A stretch of DNA of 64,000 nucleotides from NCBI GenBank assembly GCA_026826555.1, contig JAKSZT010053769.1:7067193-7131192 (forward strand), read 5' to 3'. The position numbers and the translations under genes were made by a program. Of the stretch, positions 61,131-64,000 are shown piece by piece. The stretch comes from Tolypeutes matacus (Eukaryota > Chordata > Mammalia > Cingulata > Chlamyphoridae). The notes below the pieces were generated by a model. It did not search any database, was not told where the DNA came from, and worked only from the letters and a program-made list of their open reading frames with translations. Positions within the stretch are counted from its first letter, which is position 1, and the number at the start of each line of letters is the position of its first letter.

Positions 61131-64000
61131 GAATGATAAAAAATAAAATAAATTATTTAAGATATGAAGGAAAAAAAGAAATTAAGGAGCATAAAAACAG
61201 TATTGAACCTCATACAAAAAGAAATTTAAATGTGCTATTTAATTTGCTGTTACTGGCAATATTAGGATAACACATCGTTTATTTGTTATCTTCCAGCTTT
61301 GCCATAGCTCCTCAGACAAAGCTATGCTGTTGAAATAAAATTTTTAGATGACATAATGGAACTTTAAGCTGAATGAATGGACAACTGGGTCCAGTTGTTA
61401 ACATGACCAAAAGCAGATTCTTAAGGACTATCTGTAGAGAAAAAAAGGCAGGTAGCGTGGGCATCTTTCATAAACTTCCTCAATCCTAAGAGGTTCAGGG
61501 AAATCTTGTGCCTTGAAACTAGATGGATATATATTTAGATGGGATTATTGTGTGGAAAAATGTCCTCAATGGATAGTTAGTCCAAATGACTTGAGTGAGA
61601 AAGCATTGATAGGAATTTCACAAATAATGAGCTGTCCAGACCATTTTTTTTCAGAATGCCATGGGGATACTTTTTAGAAATATAGTTTCTTGGGCAATCT
61701 CCTAAAACAGATTTTGATTGACCGGGGTCCATGATTTTGTATCTTAAAATGTCCCATGGCAACTTTTATGCTCCCATAATTTGAGAACCTTCCCCGTAGC
61801 CTCACAGGACTGATTTAATTCTCTTCTTAGGCTTCAATGAACTGGCCCAGCCAGATATAGGACTGGAGAGTAGAAGTCCTGAAGGGTAATTGGATCACTT
61901 AAGAGCAACAATGGATGTCTAATATAAGACCTGGAAGGCTCTTAAGCTTATGTGATGAACCAAGGTTATTCTTTTTTACTGTAGCTAATTTGGAGGTCCA
62001 AAAGTGAAGCCTCCAATGAGCTCTCATTCCTAAAGTGTTTAAACTGTTATACAGAACATTTATCTATCCATTCTCAAAGTGTTATGTCACTTGCCAGAAG
62101 CACTAAAACAAAAGTAAGGGTGTCTTGGTTATACTTATCTCCATCAGTAATGGGGGAAGGAAGTTAATATTGCTTTTTCTATATCATTATAGGCATTTTC
62201 AGCCTTTGCATGGGGAGTTTTATGTGGTTTACCTTTGACATGCACATTTCCCCCATCAAACAGCTGGTGGTGTATCTGAGCTTTTAAAGTCTTTCAAGCT
62301 TTTCATTTTCTGTTCTCTGTGTTCCATGATGATGAATCATTTCTAGGGCTCAGAACACTTGTATTGAAGGTATGGCTATTAGTATTCCACATGGAGCCTC
62401 TGAGGGATGCGAGAATTGCTTTTCAAGGGGCAATAACAAAAGTGGAAATTTTCTTGACCAACTTTTTCTGTCCATATCTTTTTCTATTTGTGTCTGTCTC
62501 CCTTTCTCTTTTAAGACAGTCTGGAGCAATTAACTGGAGACTTGTGAAATAAACATAGGGAAGAAATTTACTTCCACTCTGTGGGTCAGCATTATAGTTT
62601 ATATTATTTAGCTATTCTCTGCTTGCTACAACTCTTATAATGACTATTTTGGATCACATTTAAAATTAAAATTATAATTTTCTTCCTGAATACATTTATG
62701 CCATATTCTGTCAGTATACATAATTGGACTGTGAAAACTAAGGTGTTGGAAAGAGTAAACTAGAAAAAGGTGTTTCCAATCTCCATAGGTAGCCAAGAAT
62801 TTGCAGGGCACTCTTTATTTATAACGCCTCTCAAAACTTCTGAGCGTGAAGTTTCGTATCTCTCCACATACCTATTTAGTTAACTCGAAACTTATTTTAA
62901 AGGATACAAAACATGCCTTACCCCTTTCCAGTATCTGGTTCAAATGGACCAGGTGAGTTGGGAGACTTGCAAATCAAACCTCAAAAGAGGTCATTGGAGG
63001 GCTTGTAGGATTAAAAACGGAATATTAATTTCTCATTGTCTCAAAATATCTAAAATAAAATCTTACATGAACATGAATCAGCCTGTTAAATCTAGCAGAT
63101 TCTGGGAAATGAATCTGGGGAGTGAGGTTTTTGAGGACTAGATTCTGGTAGGAATATTTGTAATCAAAGTGCAATAACAACACAGATGATTTATGACCTT
63201 AAGCGAAGAAGGGACCCAGGAAAGATGCTGAGCCTCTCAGTTGTTTTAAGAATGTCTCTGAATCATGGCTTTTGAGTTTCATTGACTTACATCATTAACG
63301 TGATAGCTTTCAGTTTTCTCTAGATGAAAAAGACCATCATAGAATGATTTTGAAAACTTTTTCCAGCCTTCCATTGACTCTTTTCCTTATTATTCAGCAA
63401 CTTTATTAGTGAGTGCAAGTGCATAAAGGAGTTAACACTTGTAAATCTTCGTGGCATTATAAGATGATTCTGTGATGAATCAGAAATAACTTCTGTTCTT
63501 ACCACAGCCAGACAATAGGTGCTGGCTTTTAAAGAAGCAAAAAAGATTAAACCCGACAGATTTTCTATTTCCTGTAATTAAAGTGAGCTTTTACTGAAAA
63601 ACCTACAAGAGTTGCAGAGAGAAATAATATTGTGGCTAAAAGAAATAATATGAGGGGACATAAAAGACTCTTGGGTTATGGAATTTGGAGGAACTATTAA
63701 ACACTGCACTCTCTGTCAATATCCTTCCACACAACAGTTATTTGCCTTATTGGAAGAAAGTTTAGAAGAGGCAAGAGATGGCAAATTCACATGTCTTAGC
63801 ATATGGGCCTTTACGCTCACTGTCCAGTCCCTTTATTTTGATTCCTGTTAAAGGACTCCAAAGAGATACATTTCTCTGGTGTTCTGCTGGGGTAAATTCT
63901 CAAATTTCCATAGTTGAGAAAATACCATATCTGGGTAATCTTATCCAGGACTTCTGGGAAAGCTAAAGAAATATTCTTCCATTTTGTGGGTAGAGGAATT
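61131..64000 (-). other. TMEM196: TMEM196 intron, no exon found
   Basis: No repeat or coding exon recognised with confidence. I searched the minus strand for the TMEM196 N-terminal region and found no match, so the intron probably continues past the window. Short open frames here are unsupported. Confidence 0.45.

Noticed and set aside
1..64000. CRISPR array, tRNA/rRNA genes, bacterial-type operon or phage-like system
   Set aside because: No spaced short repeats with unique spacers and no intact tRNA fold were seen. The genes have eukaryotic introns and the repeats are mammalian retroelements.

Overview
This is a nuclear window from a placental mammal, and the repeats point to Xenarthra (sloth/armadillo/anteater). 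It carries a DAS-type tRNA-derived SINE, several L1 elements with unusual long 3' UTRs that I associate with xenarthran genomes, and a lineage-type solo LTR present three times. Only one worn DAS fragment is visible. In armadillo that SINE is very common, so a sloth or anteater seems more likely. This is inference from memory of repeat families, not a database result.

Two protein-coding genes are represented, both on the minus strand, in the order expected for the TWIST1-side region of human 7p21: POLR1F (TWISTNB) then TMEM196. POLR1F contributes only its first coding exon (2,144-2,397) and a CpG-rich, TATA-less promoter with a perfect palindromic CRE. The rest of that gene lies left of the window. 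TMEM196 contributes its 3' half: a 57-bp exon (40,978-41,034), a 255-bp exon (37,267-37,521), a 74-bp cassette exon (36,034-36,107) and the last coding exon (33,221-33,280), with a probable long 3' UTR to the left. The exons for its N-terminus were not found and should lie right of 64,000. Including or skipping the 74-bp exon gives two different C-termini read from the same last exon.

Layout: 1-2,620 POLR1F intron 1, exon 1 and promoter; 2,620-30,500 intergenic, filled by old L2/MIR/MaLR/hAT relics, two solo LTRs, a 5'-truncated antisense L1 (7.4-9.0 kb) and two long sense L1s (13.3-19.4 and 22.6-29.3 kb); 30,500-41,034 TMEM196 3' end with comparatively few young repeats; 41,035-64,000 a TMEM196 intron holding old L1M, a near full-length L1 (50.3-56.3 kb), the third solo LTR and a head-to-head pair of L1 3'-UTR insertions (58.6-61.1 kb).

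All L1 ORFs seen are broken. I found no tRNA or rRNA gene, no CRISPR array, no prokaryotic-style operon and no convincing novel protein system. The most interesting items are the alternative TMEM196 C-terminus, the 110-bp tandem monomers at the 5' end of one L1, the solo-LTR family with clean 5-bp target duplications, and the nested or paired L1 insertions.
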